Assembly: GCF_022387135.1 (NCBI RefSeq)
Contig: NZ_CP092462.1
Span: 4,526,001-4,590,000, forward strand
Direction of reading: 5' to 3'
DNA length: 64,000 bases
DNA from: Comamonas sp. B21-038
Lineage (GTDB): Bacteria > Pseudomonadota > Gammaproteobacteria > Burkholderiales > Burkholderiaceae_C
The notes beneath the pieces were generated by a model. The model saw only the letters and a list, made by a program, of their open reading frames with translations, made no database searches and was not told the DNA's origin. Positions 11,342 through 19,777 of the stretch are shown piece by piece (the first letter of the stretch is position 1; every line of letters begins with the position of its first letter). The translations under genes were made by a program, and so were the position numbers.

Positions 11342-12109
11342 ATGCAACTCTTGATGTCCTGGCTGGAGCCGCTGTGGCCCCATCTGCTGGCGGGCAAGTA
11401 CTGGCGCTGGCTGCTCGATGGCTGGTGCACCACGGTGCTGGCGTCGCTGCTGGTGATTGCAGTGTCCACGGTGCTGGGCATCGCCTTTGCGGTCGCGCGC
11501 AGTGCGGCCTGGGCGCCGCTGCGCTGGCTGGCACTGGGCTACCTGTCGGTGTTTCGCAATACGCCGCTCCTGGTGCAGCTGTTCTTTTGGTACTTTGGCG
11601 TGCCCAGCCTGCTGCCGCCCGCGTGGATGGCCTGGCTCAACCAGGCGCACAGCCTGGCGCTGGGTCCGCTCAGCCTGGGCTGGCCTTCGCTGGAATTCCT
11701 CTCGGCCTGCATCGGCATGGTGTTCTATGCCACCGCCTACGTGGGCGAAGAGGTGCGCGCCGGCATCAACAGCGTGCCCGCCAGCCAGAGCCAGGCGGCG
11801 CGCTCGCTGGGCATGGATGGCTGGCAATTGCTGCGCCATATCGTGCTGCCCCAGGCGCTGGCGCGCGTGGTGTCGCCGCTGATGGGCCAGTACATGAACA
11901 TCGTCAAGAACACCTCGCTGGGCATGGCCATTGGCCTGGCCGAGCTCTCGTACCGGGCACGCCAGGCGGAGGCCGAGACCTTCCAGTCCTTCCAGGTCTA
12001 CGGCATCACCACCTTGCTCTACATCGTGCTGATCATCGGGCTGGAGCTGCTCAGCCAGCACCTGGCCCAGCGCCGCCGCTGGGGCCGGGTGGAGGTGCGG
12101 CGCGCATGA
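11342..12109 (+). CDS. Polar amino-acid ABC transporter permease (HisM/GlnP family)
   Basis: An inner-membrane permease of 255 residues from ATG 11342; a GTG at 11321 would add seven residues and neither has a clear RBS. About five membrane helices are present. The EAA-like loop that docks the ATPase reads SLGMDGWQLLRHIVLPQALARVV near residues 158-180. It forms the channel with the second permease, whose ATG overlaps this stop. The paired binding-protein gene upstream is frameshifted and no ATPase gene follows. Confidence 0.88.
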   Translation: MQLLMSWLEPLWPHLLAGKYWRWLLDGWCTTVLASLLVIAVSTVLGIAFAVARSAAWAPLRWLALGYLSVFRNTPLLVQLFFWYFGVPSLLPPAWMAWLNQAHSLALGPLSLGWPSLEFLSACIGMVFYATAYVGEEVRAGINSVPASQSQAARSLGMDGWQLLRHIVLPQALARVVSPLMGQYMNIVKNTSLGMAIGLAELSYRARQAEAETFQSFQVYGITTLLYIVLIIGLELLSQHLAQRRRWGRVEVRRA

Positions 12110-12795
12110 ACTTTGCTGCACTGAGTGATGACTGGCGCTACCTGCTGCTGGGCACTTTCCCCGAGGGGCCGCCGGGCGGCGCGCTGCTGAGCCTGATCCT
12201 GAGCGCCGTCTCCGGCGTGCTGTCTGCGCTGCTGGGGCTGGCGCTGGGCATTGCACTGGTGATGGGGCACGGCCGGGCCCTGCAGTGCCTGCGGGTGGTG
12301 CTGGGCTTTCTGCGCGCCATCCCGGTGCTGCTGCTGATCTTCTGGATTTATTTCTTGCTGCCGGTGCTGTTCCGGCTCGATGTGCCGGGCAGCTTCTCGG
12401 TGGTGTGTGCGCTGTCGCTGGTCAGCGGCGCCTACCTGGCCCATGGCGTGGCCGCTGGCCTGCAGGCGATTGCGCCGGGCCAGTGGGATGCCGGCGCTGC
12501 ACTGGGCATGACGCGCTGGCAGGTGCTGCGCAGCCTGATCCTGCCCCAGGCGCTGGCGGTGATGCTGCCCTCGTTCGTCAACCAGTGGGTGACCCTGATC
12601 AAGGACAGCTCGCTGGCCTATATCGTCGGCGTGGGCGAGCTGTCCTTTCTGTCCACCCAGGTCAATGCGCGGCTGATGGTGCACCCGGCCGAGGTGTTCC
12701 TGCTGGTGGGCGCCATCTACTGGCTGATGTGCTCGGCGCTCAACCTGCTGGCCTGGGCGGTGGCGCGGCGTAGCCAGCCGCATTTGGTACGCTGA
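12106..12795 (+). CDS. Polar amino-acid ABC transporter permease, second subunit
   Basis: A 229-residue permease starting at ATG 12106, inside the ATGA overlap with the first permease, so translation is coupled. About five membrane helices and the EAA-like loop (ALGMTRWQVLRSLILPQALAVM, near residues 130-152) are present. It should pair with the preceding permease for amino-acid uptake. The operon ends here at a terminator without an ATP-binding subunit, so the ATPase must be encoded elsewhere or the system may be inactive. Confidence 0.88.
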   Translation: MNFAALSDDWRYLLLGTFPEGPPGGALLSLILSAVSGVLSALLGLALGIALVMGHGRALQCLRVVLGFLRAIPVLLLIFWIYFLLPVLFRLDVPGSFSVVCALSLVSGAYLAHGVAAGLQAIAPGQWDAGAALGMTRWQVLRSLILPQALAVMLPSFVNQWVTLIKDSSLAYIVGVGELSFLSTQVNARLMVHPAEVFLLVGAIYWLMCSALNLLAWAVARRSQPHLVR

Positions 12796-12820
12796 GTTGG
12801 CACGCTGATGCGGGCATGAA

Positions 12821-12844
12821 AAAAGGACGCCAGGCGTCCTTTTT
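12821..12844 (+). terminator. Rho-independent terminator of the amino-acid ABC operon
   Basis: AAAAGGACGCC followed by the complement GGCGTCCTTTTT makes an A-run/stem/T-run structure usable in both directions. It lies 25 bp after the second permease and just before the convergent glpQ-like gene. Confidence 0.85.
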
Positions 12845-12867
12845 GGGTCAGTGCTGCAGTGCCGCGA

Positions 12868-14229
12868 TTACTGGTTCTTCAGCTCGGCGATGTAGGCATC
12901 GCGTGCCTTCACACCGGTGGGGGTGAAGTCGGTGAACACGCCGTCGATGCCCAGGCGGTAGTAGGCCAGGAACTCTTGCACCGGGTCACCCTTGTAGATG
13001 CCAGCCAGGCGGCCCGCTTCGTCGCGGAAGGTGAAGCTGTGCACGATCAGGCCAGCCTTGTGGGCGTTGGCGATCAGGCCCGTGTCCTTGAGGGTGTTGA
13101 CGTCCTTCAAGCCTGCACCTTCCTTGTAGGGCACGACGGAATGGGCCAGGATCTGTGGCTTCCAGGGGCCGATGCCGTCGGCATAGGTCTTGATCTCGGC
13201 CAGGCCAGCAGGGGTCTGCATCACGGCAAAGGTGCGGGCATCGCCGGCGAGGGTCCAGCTGTAGGGGCGGCCACTGATGAAGGTCCATTCATCGGTGGTG
13301 ATGTAGACCATCGAGCCGTCCTTGAGGTCGAAGTCATTGCCATCGATCAGCTGCACGCCCTTGGCCTTCATGCCGGCCTTGCGCAGGTACTTCAGGCTCT
13401 CGGGGTCAAAGCTCTGGATGTAGATGGCCGCGTCCTTGCTGTTGAGCTTGTTCTTCTCGAGCAGCGCCATCACCGCATCTTCAAACGGGTGGCTGCCGCT
13501 GCCGCAACCATTGGCGATCGCCTGCTGGTTGTTCCAGTAGGGGTTCTTGGTTTCGGCATACACGGGGATGGTGCGGCCCAGCGCCTTGCCCTTGGCCGCA
13601 GCGATGTCGATCACATCCTGGGCGCTGATCAGCGGCAGCTTGCCGTTCCACTCGGTGGGGCGGTCGGCGCGGTTGTCCAAGGTGGTGCCGGCAATCCAGT
13701 CGCGCAGCTCCTGCATCGTGAAGTCGCTGATCGACCAGTCATTGGTGTGGTCTTCGCCATCCACAATCAGGGCCTTGAGCACCGACTTCTGGTTGCCGGG
13801 CTCGACCAGGTCCGTCAGATACTTGCTGGGGCCGTTGGCTGGAATGGCGGGGTACTTCACATCGACCAGCACGCCAGGGGTGGTGCGCTTGCGCGCTGCC
13901 ACGGCAGCGTTGGTCTTGGCTACATCGGCGATATTGGTGCTGTCGCTCAGCCAGGCGTTGTGGCGTGCCACCAGCTGGCAGTCACGCGTCATGTGCATGT
14001 CCAGCTCCAGCATGTCGGCGCCGGCGTCTGCTGCCTTTTCGTAGGCCATGCGGGTCTGCTCGGGGTACATGCCGGAGTAGCCGCGGTGCGCGATCACCTG
14101 GGGCTGTTTGCCGTCCAGGGTCTTGAAGCTGGGATCATCATCGCCGCCGCCACAGGCGGTCAGCAGCAGTGCGCCGCACAGGGCAGAGCCCAGCGCAGCC
14201 AGGCGAAATGTGGGTTGGTGTGTTGTCAT
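12868..14229 (-). CDS. glpQ: Glycerophosphodiester phosphodiesterase, predicted lipoprotein
   Basis: Starts at ATG 14229 (453 residues). The N-terminus has a lipoprotein signal ending ALLLTAC, followed by GGGDDD. The GDPD catalytic motifs are visible: HRGYSG with PEQT (substrate phosphate and metal binding), ELDMHMTRD, and the second active-site His in ARHNAWLSD. The enzyme hydrolyses glycerophosphodiesters to glycerol-3-phosphate and an alcohol, probably in the periplasm. It is longer than E. coli GlpQ (358). A longer frame beginning at 14316 lacks a signal peptide at its start and is less likely. A Pho-box-like repeat lies upstream. Confidence 0.88.
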   Translation of the reverse strand: MTTHQPTFRLAALGSALCGALLLTACGGGDDDPSFKTLDGKQPQVIAHRGYSGMYPEQTRMAYEKAADAGADMLELDMHMTRDCQLVARHNAWLSDSTNIADVAKTNAAVAARKRTTPGVLVDVKYPAIPANGPSKYLTDLVEPGNQKSVLKALIVDGEDHTNDWSISDFTMQELRDWIAGTTLDNRADRPTEWNGKLPLISAQDVIDIAAAKGKALGRTIPVYAETKNPYWNNQQAIANGCGSGSHPFEDAVMALLEKNKLNSKDAAIYIQSFDPESLKYLRKAGMKAKGVQLIDGNDFDLKDGSMVYITTDEWTFISGRPYSWTLAGDARTFAVMQTPAGLAEIKTYADGIGPWKPQILAHSVVPYKEGAGLKDVNTLKDTGLIANAHKAGLIVHSFTFRDEAGRLAGIYKGDPVQEFLAYYRLGIDGVFTDFTPTGVKARDAYIAELKNQ

Positions 14230-14286
14230 CGTCCGTTGTCCCCAGGGTTGGTGAATCAGCAAGTGGATGGATGCTGCGGGGACGGT

Positions 14287-14304
14287 ATGACGGCGCTGTG
14301 ACAA
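14287..14304 (-). promoter_or_regulatory. Candidate Pho box upstream of glpQ-like gene
   Basis: Read on the minus strand, TTGTCAC, a 4-bp gap and CCGTCAT form two 7-bp direct repeats resembling the PhoB site (CTGTCAT repeats, 11-bp period). The first matches at 5 of 7 and the second at 6 of 7 positions. It lies about 58-75 bp before the start. A phosphate-scavenging role would fit PhoB control. Confidence 0.35.
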
Positions 14305-14502
14305 TGTAAAGCGCACGTCTACGGCTCACAACAGGCGAGGTCTGCGGGCCCCTTGTCGGCCGTTGAAAGCTTCTGTAGGGCAGCCACCGCCGGTTGCCGC
14401 GGGCATCCGATTCCAGCGCACCAGCGTAGTGCAAGCCCGGTGGCGGGCCCAGTGTTTTCGATGCTGCAGCGCGTCAACTGTGGTGTTCTGTCCAATCGCC
14501 GG

Positions 14503-14772
14503 TCAGGCGCGGCCCAGCCACCAGACCAGGCCCAGCGCCAGCGCCGCAGGCACGGCAAAGTTGACGAGCAGGATGGGCACCTCCTGCGCAACGGTATAGC
14601 CGGCCTTGTGCACGCCGACCCACATATTGACCAGCGCCACGGCCAGCCAGACGGGGATGAAATATTTGGCGGCCAGCATGATGCTGGCCGCATCGGCACC
14701 CCAGAGCTTGCCCAGCAGGGCAAAGACGGCCAACAGCAGCAGGCCGGTCAGCATGACCAAAATCATATGCAT
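14503..14772 (-). CDS. Small conserved-type membrane protein downstream of SDR
   Basis: Starts at ATG 14772, preceded by AAGGAG at good spacing, giving 89 residues. Three hydrophobic helices are visible (about residues 3-22, 32-50 and 65-85). I do not recognise a family or catalytic motif. It lies 44 bp downstream of the SDR stop on the same strand and is probably co-transcribed with it. Confidence 0.7.
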   Translation of the reverse strand: MHMILVMLTGLLLLAVFALLGKLWGADAASIMLAAKYFIPVWLAVALVNMWVGVHKAGYTVAQEVPILLVNFAVPAALALGLVWWLGRA

Positions 14773-14816
14773 GGGCAACTCCTTGTAGTGGCCGGAGGGC
14801 GCGGCCCTCCGTGGGC

Positions 14817-15596
14817 TTATTTTGTCGTATAGCCGCCGTTGATCAGAATCGTCTGCCCGGTGATCCACCAGCCATCGCTCACCAGGTGGCGCACAAAGGG
14901 CACCACGTCTTCGATGTCGGTCAGGCCCGTCTGGCTGAACGGCGACAGCGCGGCTGCGCTCTTGTGGTAGGCCTGGGCATCGGCGCTTTCCTGGCCGTAG
15001 AAGAAGGGCGTGTCCATGGGGCCGGGGCCTACGGCGGTGACCGAGATGCCCCGCGCGCCCAGCTCCTTGGCCGCTGCGCGGGTGTAGTGCTCCACTGGCG
15101 CCTTGGTGCCCGCGTAGGACGAATAGAACGGCGTGAACGCGCCCAGCAGCGAGGTGACCAGGGTGCAGATCTTGCCGCCATCGTTCACCTGCTTGCCCGC
15201 CTCTTTCAGAAAGAAGAAAGCCGCCTTGTTGTTGACCGCATCCATCTCGTCGAACTCGGCCTCGCTGATCTCGGACATCGGCTTTTTCAGCACCTTGCCG
15301 ACGGTGTTGATCGCGATGTCGGGGCGGCCCACAGCGGCCACCGCATCGGCAAACAGCTTTTCCACGGCAGCGGCCGTGGTCAGGTCCGCTTGCAGGATCA
15401 CCGCCTTGGCGCCGAGCTTGTGCAATGCAGCCAGCGTCTTTTCGGCATCCGCCTTGCTGGCGGCGCTGTTGTAGTGGATGGCGACGGCCTGGGCGCCATG
15501 GTGGACGAGGTCGGTGGCCAGCAGGCCCCCGAGGTTCTTGGCACCACCGGCGATCAGAACGGTCTTGCCTTGGATGCTGTGCTTGGGATGGGACAT
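14817..15596 (-). CDS. Short-chain dehydrogenase/reductase (SDR) family oxidoreductase
   Basis: A 259-residue classical SDR from ATG 15596, which has AGGAGC about seven bases upstream. The nucleotide-binding glycine motif reads GGAKNLGG (about residues 18-25). A degenerate structural motif is at NTVGK. The catalytic set is Ser in LVTSLLG with YAGTK (Y and K). The C-terminus WWITGQTILINGGYTTK is typical. Substrate unknown. It is divergent from a LysR gene and followed by a small membrane protein, suggesting a LysR-controlled two-gene operon. Confidence 0.88.
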   Translation of the reverse strand: MSHPKHSIQGKTVLIAGGAKNLGGLLATDLVHHGAQAVAIHYNSAASKADAEKTLAALHKLGAKAVILQADLTTAAAVEKLFADAVAAVGRPDIAINTVGKVLKKPMSEISEAEFDEMDAVNNKAAFFFLKEAGKQVNDGGKICTLVTSLLGAFTPFYSSYAGTKAPVEHYTRAAAKELGARGISVTAVGPGPMDTPFFYGQESADAQAYHKSAAALSPFSQTGLTDIEDVVPFVRHLVSDGWWITGQTILINGGYTTK

Positions 15597-15663
15597 GAAA
15601 AGCTCCTGTGATGGGGGAAGCTGTTCAGCGTAATTGGTCATAAATCAAAGATAAATATAGAAA

Positions 15664-15683
15664 TTATTCCATGTTTATCCATG
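15664..15683. repeat. Tandem 10-bp direct repeat in LysR/SDR intergenic region
   Basis: TTATTCCATG (15664-15673) is followed at once by TTTATCCATG (15674-15683), matching at 8 of 10 positions. The AT-rich gap between the divergent SDR and LysR starts is where a LysR regulator would bind. Confidence 0.3.
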
Positions 15684-15716
15684 ATTTACTAACAATGGCT
15701 GCGCTGCAGAGGTGCC

Positions 15717-16652
15717 ATGGACCGCATTGACCTGTTGCGCATCTTCTTGCGCGTGGCGGCCACCGGCAGCTTCTCCCAGGCGGCCGACCAGCTGGCGCTG
15801 CCCCGGCCCACCGTGTCACTGGCGGTGCAGCAGCTGGAAGCCCGGCTGGGCACGCGCCTGCTCCACCGCACCACGCGCAAGGTGGCGCTGACCTTGGACG
15901 GCCAGGCGCTGGTCGACAGGGCCAGCAGCCTGGTCAACGACATGCAGGATCTGGAGCAGCGCTTCCGCCCGCAGTCGCATGCGGTGGCGGGGCGCCTGCG
16001 CATCGATGTGCCCAGCCGCGTGGCACGCTTGATCGTAGCCCCCGCGTTGCCCGCTCTGCTGGCGCAGCACCCGGGGCTGGAGGTGGACCTGGGCTCCAGC
16101 GACCGGGCGGTGGACCTGGTGCAGGAGCACATCGACTGCGCGTTGCGCGTGGGCCCGCTGGCGGACAGTTCGCTGGTGGCCAAGGCGCTGGGCAGCATGG
16201 CGCTGATCAACTGCGCCAGTCCCGCCTACCTGGCCCGGCATGGCATGCCGCAAAGCCCGGCGGAGCTGGCAGGCCACCTGAGCGTGCGCTACAACTCGCC
16301 CACCACGGGGCGCGCTGCCGCCTGGGAATGGGTGGAGGGCGGCGCCGGGCACAGCATGGCGCTGCCGGGCACCGTGGGGGCCAACCATGTGGAGAGCTAT
16401 ATTGCCTGCGCGCTGGCCGGTCTGGGGCTGATCCAGATACCGCGCTATGACGTGCAGGGCCATCTGCAATCGGGAGAATTGGTCGAGGTGCTGCAGGCCT
16501 ACCCGCCGCCCGCTTTGCCGGTGCATGTGCTCTACCTGCACCGCGCGCACCTGTCACGCCGGGTGCGGGTGTTCATCGACTGGATGGCGCAGCTGCTGGT
16601 GCAGGCCGGGGCGATTGCGCCGGGCACGGCGGGTGCTTCCAACCCGCCATGA
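15717..16652 (+). CDS. LysR-family transcriptional regulator (CrgA/AaeR-like)
   Basis: A 311-residue LysR regulator. It opens MDRIDLLRIFLRVAATGSFS, typical of the CrgA-like branch, with the helix-turn-helix over about residues 17-60 and the effector domain from about 90. It is divergent from the SDR gene with 120 AT-rich bp between them, so control of the SDR operon is likely. It is followed by a strong terminator. Confidence 0.88.
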   Translation: MDRIDLLRIFLRVAATGSFSQAADQLALPRPTVSLAVQQLEARLGTRLLHRTTRKVALTLDGQALVDRASSLVNDMQDLEQRFRPQSHAVAGRLRIDVPSRVARLIVAPALPALLAQHPGLEVDLGSSDRAVDLVQEHIDCALRVGPLADSSLVAKALGSMALINCASPAYLARHGMPQSPAELAGHLSVRYNSPTTGRAAAWEWVEGGAGHSMALPGTVGANHVESYIACALAGLGLIQIPRYDVQGHLQSGELVEVLQAYPPPALPVHVLYLHRAHLSRRVRVFIDWMAQLLVQAGAIAPGTAGASNPP

Positions 16653-16654
16653 CA

Positions 16655-16691
16655 AAGAGCCTCTCACGCGATAGGGCGTTGAGAGGCTCTT
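16655..16691 (+). terminator. Rho-independent terminator after LysR gene
   Basis: AAGAGCCTCTCA (16655-16666) pairs perfectly with TGAGAGGCTCTT (16680-16691), a 12-bp stem around a 13-nt loop. It begins three bases after the stop codon. Confidence 0.75.
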
Positions 16692-16761
16692 GCTGGGGAG
16701 CGGGCGGATCCCACCCGAAGTGCAGCGGCCAGGGCAGCCGGGTCTTCAGGAGGTGATGCGC

Positions 16762-17112
16762 TCAGTAGCGGCCACCGCCGTAGCCGCCATTGCCGTAACC
16801 CACGTCGGAACGGCCGCTCGAACGGTAGCCGGCATCACCATAGCCGCCAGCGGTACGGGATGCTTCACGCGGGCGGGCCAGGTTGACGACGATCTGGCGC
16901 CCGTCCACCGACATGCCATTGAGGGCGTCGATCGCTGCTTGTGCCACTTCGGCAGAGGCCATTTCGACAAAGCCAAAGCCCTTGGAGCGGCCGGTCTCGC
17001 GGTCCATCATGACCTTGGCCGAGTTCACGGTGCCGAATTCGGAGAAGTTGTCGTGGAGGTTGGAATCGGTCACCGAGTAGGGCAGGTTGCCCACATAGAT
17101 TTTGTTGCTCAT
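16762..17112 (-). CDS. RRM-type RNA-binding protein
   Basis: A 116-residue protein with one RNA recognition motif (about residues 3-80): RNP2 is IYVGNL and RNP1 is KGFGFVEM. A Gly/Tyr/Arg-rich tail with GYG repeats follows. This layout matches bacterial cold-inducible glycine-rich RNA-binding proteins that act as RNA chaperones. A ribosome site (GAAAGG) precedes ATG 17112. A hypothetical gene lies 111 bp upstream on the same strand. Confidence 0.92.
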   Translation of the reverse strand: MSNKIYVGNLPYSVTDSNLHDNFSEFGTVNSAKVMMDRETGRSKGFGFVEMASAEVAQAAIDALNGMSVDGRQIVVNLARPREASRTAGGYGDAGYRSSGRSDVGYGNGGYGGGRY

Positions 17113-17223
17113 GTCAGAGCCTTTCTCAAAGAGGTTGCGCCACGCAGCGCAGGGGTGGAATGCAAGCGCCGGGATCGGCGTTGCATCGCAAAGGGGCGAA
17201 ATGGAGTGGTTGCTACCGGGCCA

Positions 17224-17463
17224 TCAACAGACGGGAGGCTTGGGCATCGACGATTGGAGCCAGCCCTGGGTCACGGCAAAGATGCGTGCTGCTTCTGCAG
17301 TGGCGAATGTCTTGTCGAAGCGGAACACGCGGCAATAGCTGCCGTTGCCTCCGGATCGCTGAACGGAGAAGGACGCGCCGAAGCGTCCGTTGGGGGCCGG
17401 GTGGGTCGAGGGGGAAACGACATACTTCCCGATGGCAATAAAAGTCTTGGAAATGGGGATCAA
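17224..17463 (-). CDS. Small hypothetical protein, probable TTG start
   Basis: A 79-residue frame with a plausible protein composition: KTFIAIGKYVVSP, GRFGASFSV, then CRVFRFDKTFATAEAARIFAVTQGW. It resembles short unnamed proteins of Burkholderiales that share a KTF-A-G-YVVSP start; this is from memory and unverified. An in-frame stop precedes the TTG at 17463, and no ATG is available before the conserved-looking part. No membrane segment or known motif is visible. It may share a transcript with the RRM gene. Confidence 0.5.
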   Translation of the reverse strand: MIPISKTFIAIGKYVVSPSTHPAPNGRFGASFSVQRSGGNGSYCRVFRFDKTFATAEAARIFAVTQGWLQSSMPKPPVC

Positions 17464-17729
17464 TCAGGGGCACAGGCTGGGGCCGCCTGTGTGAGCGGGG
17501 AGGTAAACGGTTGCCTGCTGCTCTACAGACCAACCAGGCGAAGGTCGCCAGGAATGCGGCTTGCGCAGTGCGGGGCCGCTGCGCAAGAAAGAGGCTTGCC
17601 CATGGGCACTGCCTCTGCAAGCGATCCACTATATAGCATCGGTTATAAAAAAGCCAGTTTTTATTGTTTTATTACATAACGCAGACATGACTACCGTCCC
17701 GCCAACGCCGCGCCGCGCCGCGCCGGACT

Positions 17730-17754
17730 GGGCAGGGCAGGGCAGGGCTGGGCT
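17730..17754 (+). repeat. G-quadruplex-type G-tract repeat
   Basis: Five GGG runs are separated by two-base spacers (GGGCA repeated, then GGGCTGGG), immediately 3' of the ankyrin gene's stop. A GCC/GCG run precedes it at 17707-17725. The G-rich strand is the plus strand. Confidence 0.5.
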
Positions 17755-17757
17755 GCA

Positions 17758-18429
17758 TCAGCGTGCGCCAGCGGCCGTCAGCATCTCCACCATCGCGCTG
17801 TAGCCGCGCTGGCGCGCATGGGCCAGTGGCGTCACGCCGTCCTTGTCGGCCAGGTTCACATCGGCCTTGGCATCGATCAGCAATTGCAGGATCTGCTGGT
17901 GGCGCGGCCCGCCGTCGCTCAGGATGATGGCCTCCATCAGCGCCGTCCAGCCCAGGCGGTTGACATGGTTCACATCGACGCCAGCCTGGATGAGGGTGCG
18001 CACCGTATCTACGTGGCCGCGCTCGGCTGCCGGAATCAGTGCGGTGCCGCCATAGCGGTTGGTGCTGCGCAGGTCGGCGCCATGGGCCAGGGTCATCTGC
18101 AAGATCTCCTGGTGCCCGCGCGCGCCGGCATAGAGGTAGGGGCTGTCTTCGATGTTGTCCTTGGCGTTCACATCGGCACCGGCGTCGATCAAGGCCTTGG
18201 CCGCCGCCACCTGGTTGCTCTGGGTCGCTACCAGCAAGGGCGTGCGGCCCTGGGCATCGCGCGCATCGATGGCGCTGGCGCCCCCGTTTTGCAGCAGTTG
18301 CTGGATGCGGCTGCTGTTGTTGGCAGCCGCTGCCTGGTGCAGGGCGAGCGTGGTCATGTTCTGTGCGTGGGCAGCGGGCTGCGTCAGTTGAAAGGCCAGG
18401 CCAAGGCAGAGGCTGAGCAAGGGGCGCAT
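17758..18429 (-). CDS. Exported ankyrin-repeat protein
   Basis: A 223-residue protein with a signal peptide (about residues 1-22, cut after AHA) and about five ankyrin repeats. Typical turns are seen: DAQGRTPLLVATQSN, LIDAGADVNAKDN, NRYGGTALIPAAERGH, NRLGWTALMEAI and DKDGVTPLAHARQRG. It is probably periplasmic and binds another protein. Similar genes often sit beside catalase, but no such partner lies here. Start at ATG 18429. Confidence 0.88.
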   Translation of the reverse strand: MRPLLSLCLGLAFQLTQPAAHAQNMTTLALHQAAAANNSSRIQQLLQNGGASAIDARDAQGRTPLLVATQSNQVAAAKALIDAGADVNAKDNIEDSPYLYAGARGHQEILQMTLAHGADLRSTNRYGGTALIPAAERGHVDTVRTLIQAGVDVNHVNRLGWTALMEAIILSDGGPRHQQILQLLIDAKADVNLADKDGVTPLAHARQRGYSAMVEMLTAAGAR

Positions 18430-18564
18430 CGGGTCTCCTTACAGCGGGGGTATGGCAGCCGAGTCCATCCCCTCCAGTTCATATACTCCCAAAACCATAG
18501 CTGGTCTTGAAGGATTTACGGGTGTGAAAGGCCATTCTTGCACAAGAATTGGAGGCCAATGGAG

Positions 18565-19758
18565 ATGAGAGGCAACGGAGTGCAGAGACGAATGGGTGGG
18601 AGCCATGCGCGCAGGCAGCAGCGCGGCCATGCGGCGCTGCTGGTGCTGGGCGGGGTGGTGATGGTGGCGCTCGGGGTGCTGCTGTTCTGGCTGTGGCTGC
18701 CGCTGCTGATCGCGGTGGCCGCAGGCGGACTGGTGTTTGTGCTGCTGTCACAGGTGGGCCGTATCGGCTGGATGCTGGAAGGGCGGCGCGCGCTGCGCGA
18801 TCCGGCGTTGCGGATGGAGGACGGGCGCTTGCGCACGCCGGTGTGGCTACCGTTTTACGCGATGCTGGCAGCCCTGGTGGCCACGGCCTGCGGCTGGATG
18901 GTGTTGTTCCTGCTGCCCGACAGCCTGCACCCGGCCGAGATGGTGCAGATGGGCACGGGCCTGGCTGGTGCCATTGTGGTGCTGGTGGCCGTGTGGCTGC
19001 TGGGGCAGCTCAGCACCGGCTGGTCGCTGCTGCGCCAGGGCCAGGCCTGGAATGCGCGCCGCATGTCGCCCGAATGGTGGGTCTGGGCGGCGATCGCCTT
19101 TGTGCCGGCCATGCTGGCCATGGGCCTGCTGGCGCCAGACCGGGCCGGTCTGCAGGCATGGGGCCTGCAATGGCGCGGTTATGACAGCCAGCCGCTCCGT
19201 ATCCAGCTGGCGTCCGCCAGCCACCCCGAGCAGGCGCGCCTGCGCGATGCCGCCTTGCTGGAGCTGGTGCAGCCTTTGCTGGTGCAGGGCAGCCGCCGCA
19301 TCCGTGCCAGCATGCGCAGCCGCCACGGCAGCAGCCACTGGACGGCCGCCCTGCCGGCGCGCTACCGGCTGCAGGGCGATGTGCTCGATATCCAATTGGC
19401 AGGCCGCCTGGATCCGGAGGGGCTGCAGCACTATGCGCAGCAGCTGCAGCAGCTGGGCGCGGGCGACCACGCCGCGCTGCGCTGGTTGGCCGCGGCGCAA
19501 TGCCTGCCGGCCCCCAGTGCGATGGCGGCCCTCAGCGCGGCAGCGCGGCGCGCGCAGGGGGCACAGATGCAGGCCTGCGCGCAGCAGCGCAGCCAGGCCT
19601 TGCAAACGCTGGGCGCGCAGCTGCAGGGGCAGATCCTGCAGGTGGAGCTATTGCCGCTGGCGCACTACCGGCCCTGGCCCCGGCGCGGCGGCTGGCAGGC
19701 CGTGGCCTTGCCCACGGGGGACGAGGCTTTGAACGACCTGCCGATGCTGGCGCATTGA
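18565..19758 (+). CDS. Hypothetical membrane protein
   Basis: A protein of about 397 residues that I do not recognise. Two hydrophobic helices lie near residues 25-70 and three more between 95 and 200. A soluble Ala/Gln/Leu-rich C-terminal half (about 205-397) follows. Start choice: GGAGG at 18551-18555 sits nine bases before ATG 18565; ATG 18559 is too close to it and TTG 18538 precedes it. No catalytic motif is visible. It is divergent from the ankyrin gene. Confidence 0.65.
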   Translation: MRGNGVQRRMGGSHARRQQRGHAALLVLGGVVMVALGVLLFWLWLPLLIAVAAGGLVFVLLSQVGRIGWMLEGRRALRDPALRMEDGRLRTPVWLPFYAMLAALVATACGWMVLFLLPDSLHPAEMVQMGTGLAGAIVVLVAVWLLGQLSTGWSLLRQGQAWNARRMSPEWWVWAAIAFVPAMLAMGLLAPDRAGLQAWGLQWRGYDSQPLRIQLASASHPEQARLRDAALLELVQPLLVQGSRRIRASMRSRHGSSHWTAALPARYRLQGDVLDIQLAGRLDPEGLQHYAQQLQQLGAGDHAALRWLAAAQCLPAPSAMAALSAAARRAQGAQMQACAQQRSQALQTLGAQLQGQILQVELLPLAHYRPWPRRGGWQAVALPTGDEALNDLPMLAH

Positions 19759-19777
19759 GGCGTGGCGCGGCGGCTTT

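Noticed and set aside
12799..12815. Sigma-54-like TGGCACG sequence
   Set aside because: The second half (TTGC) is not at the required spacing, and the site lies between a stop codon and a terminator.
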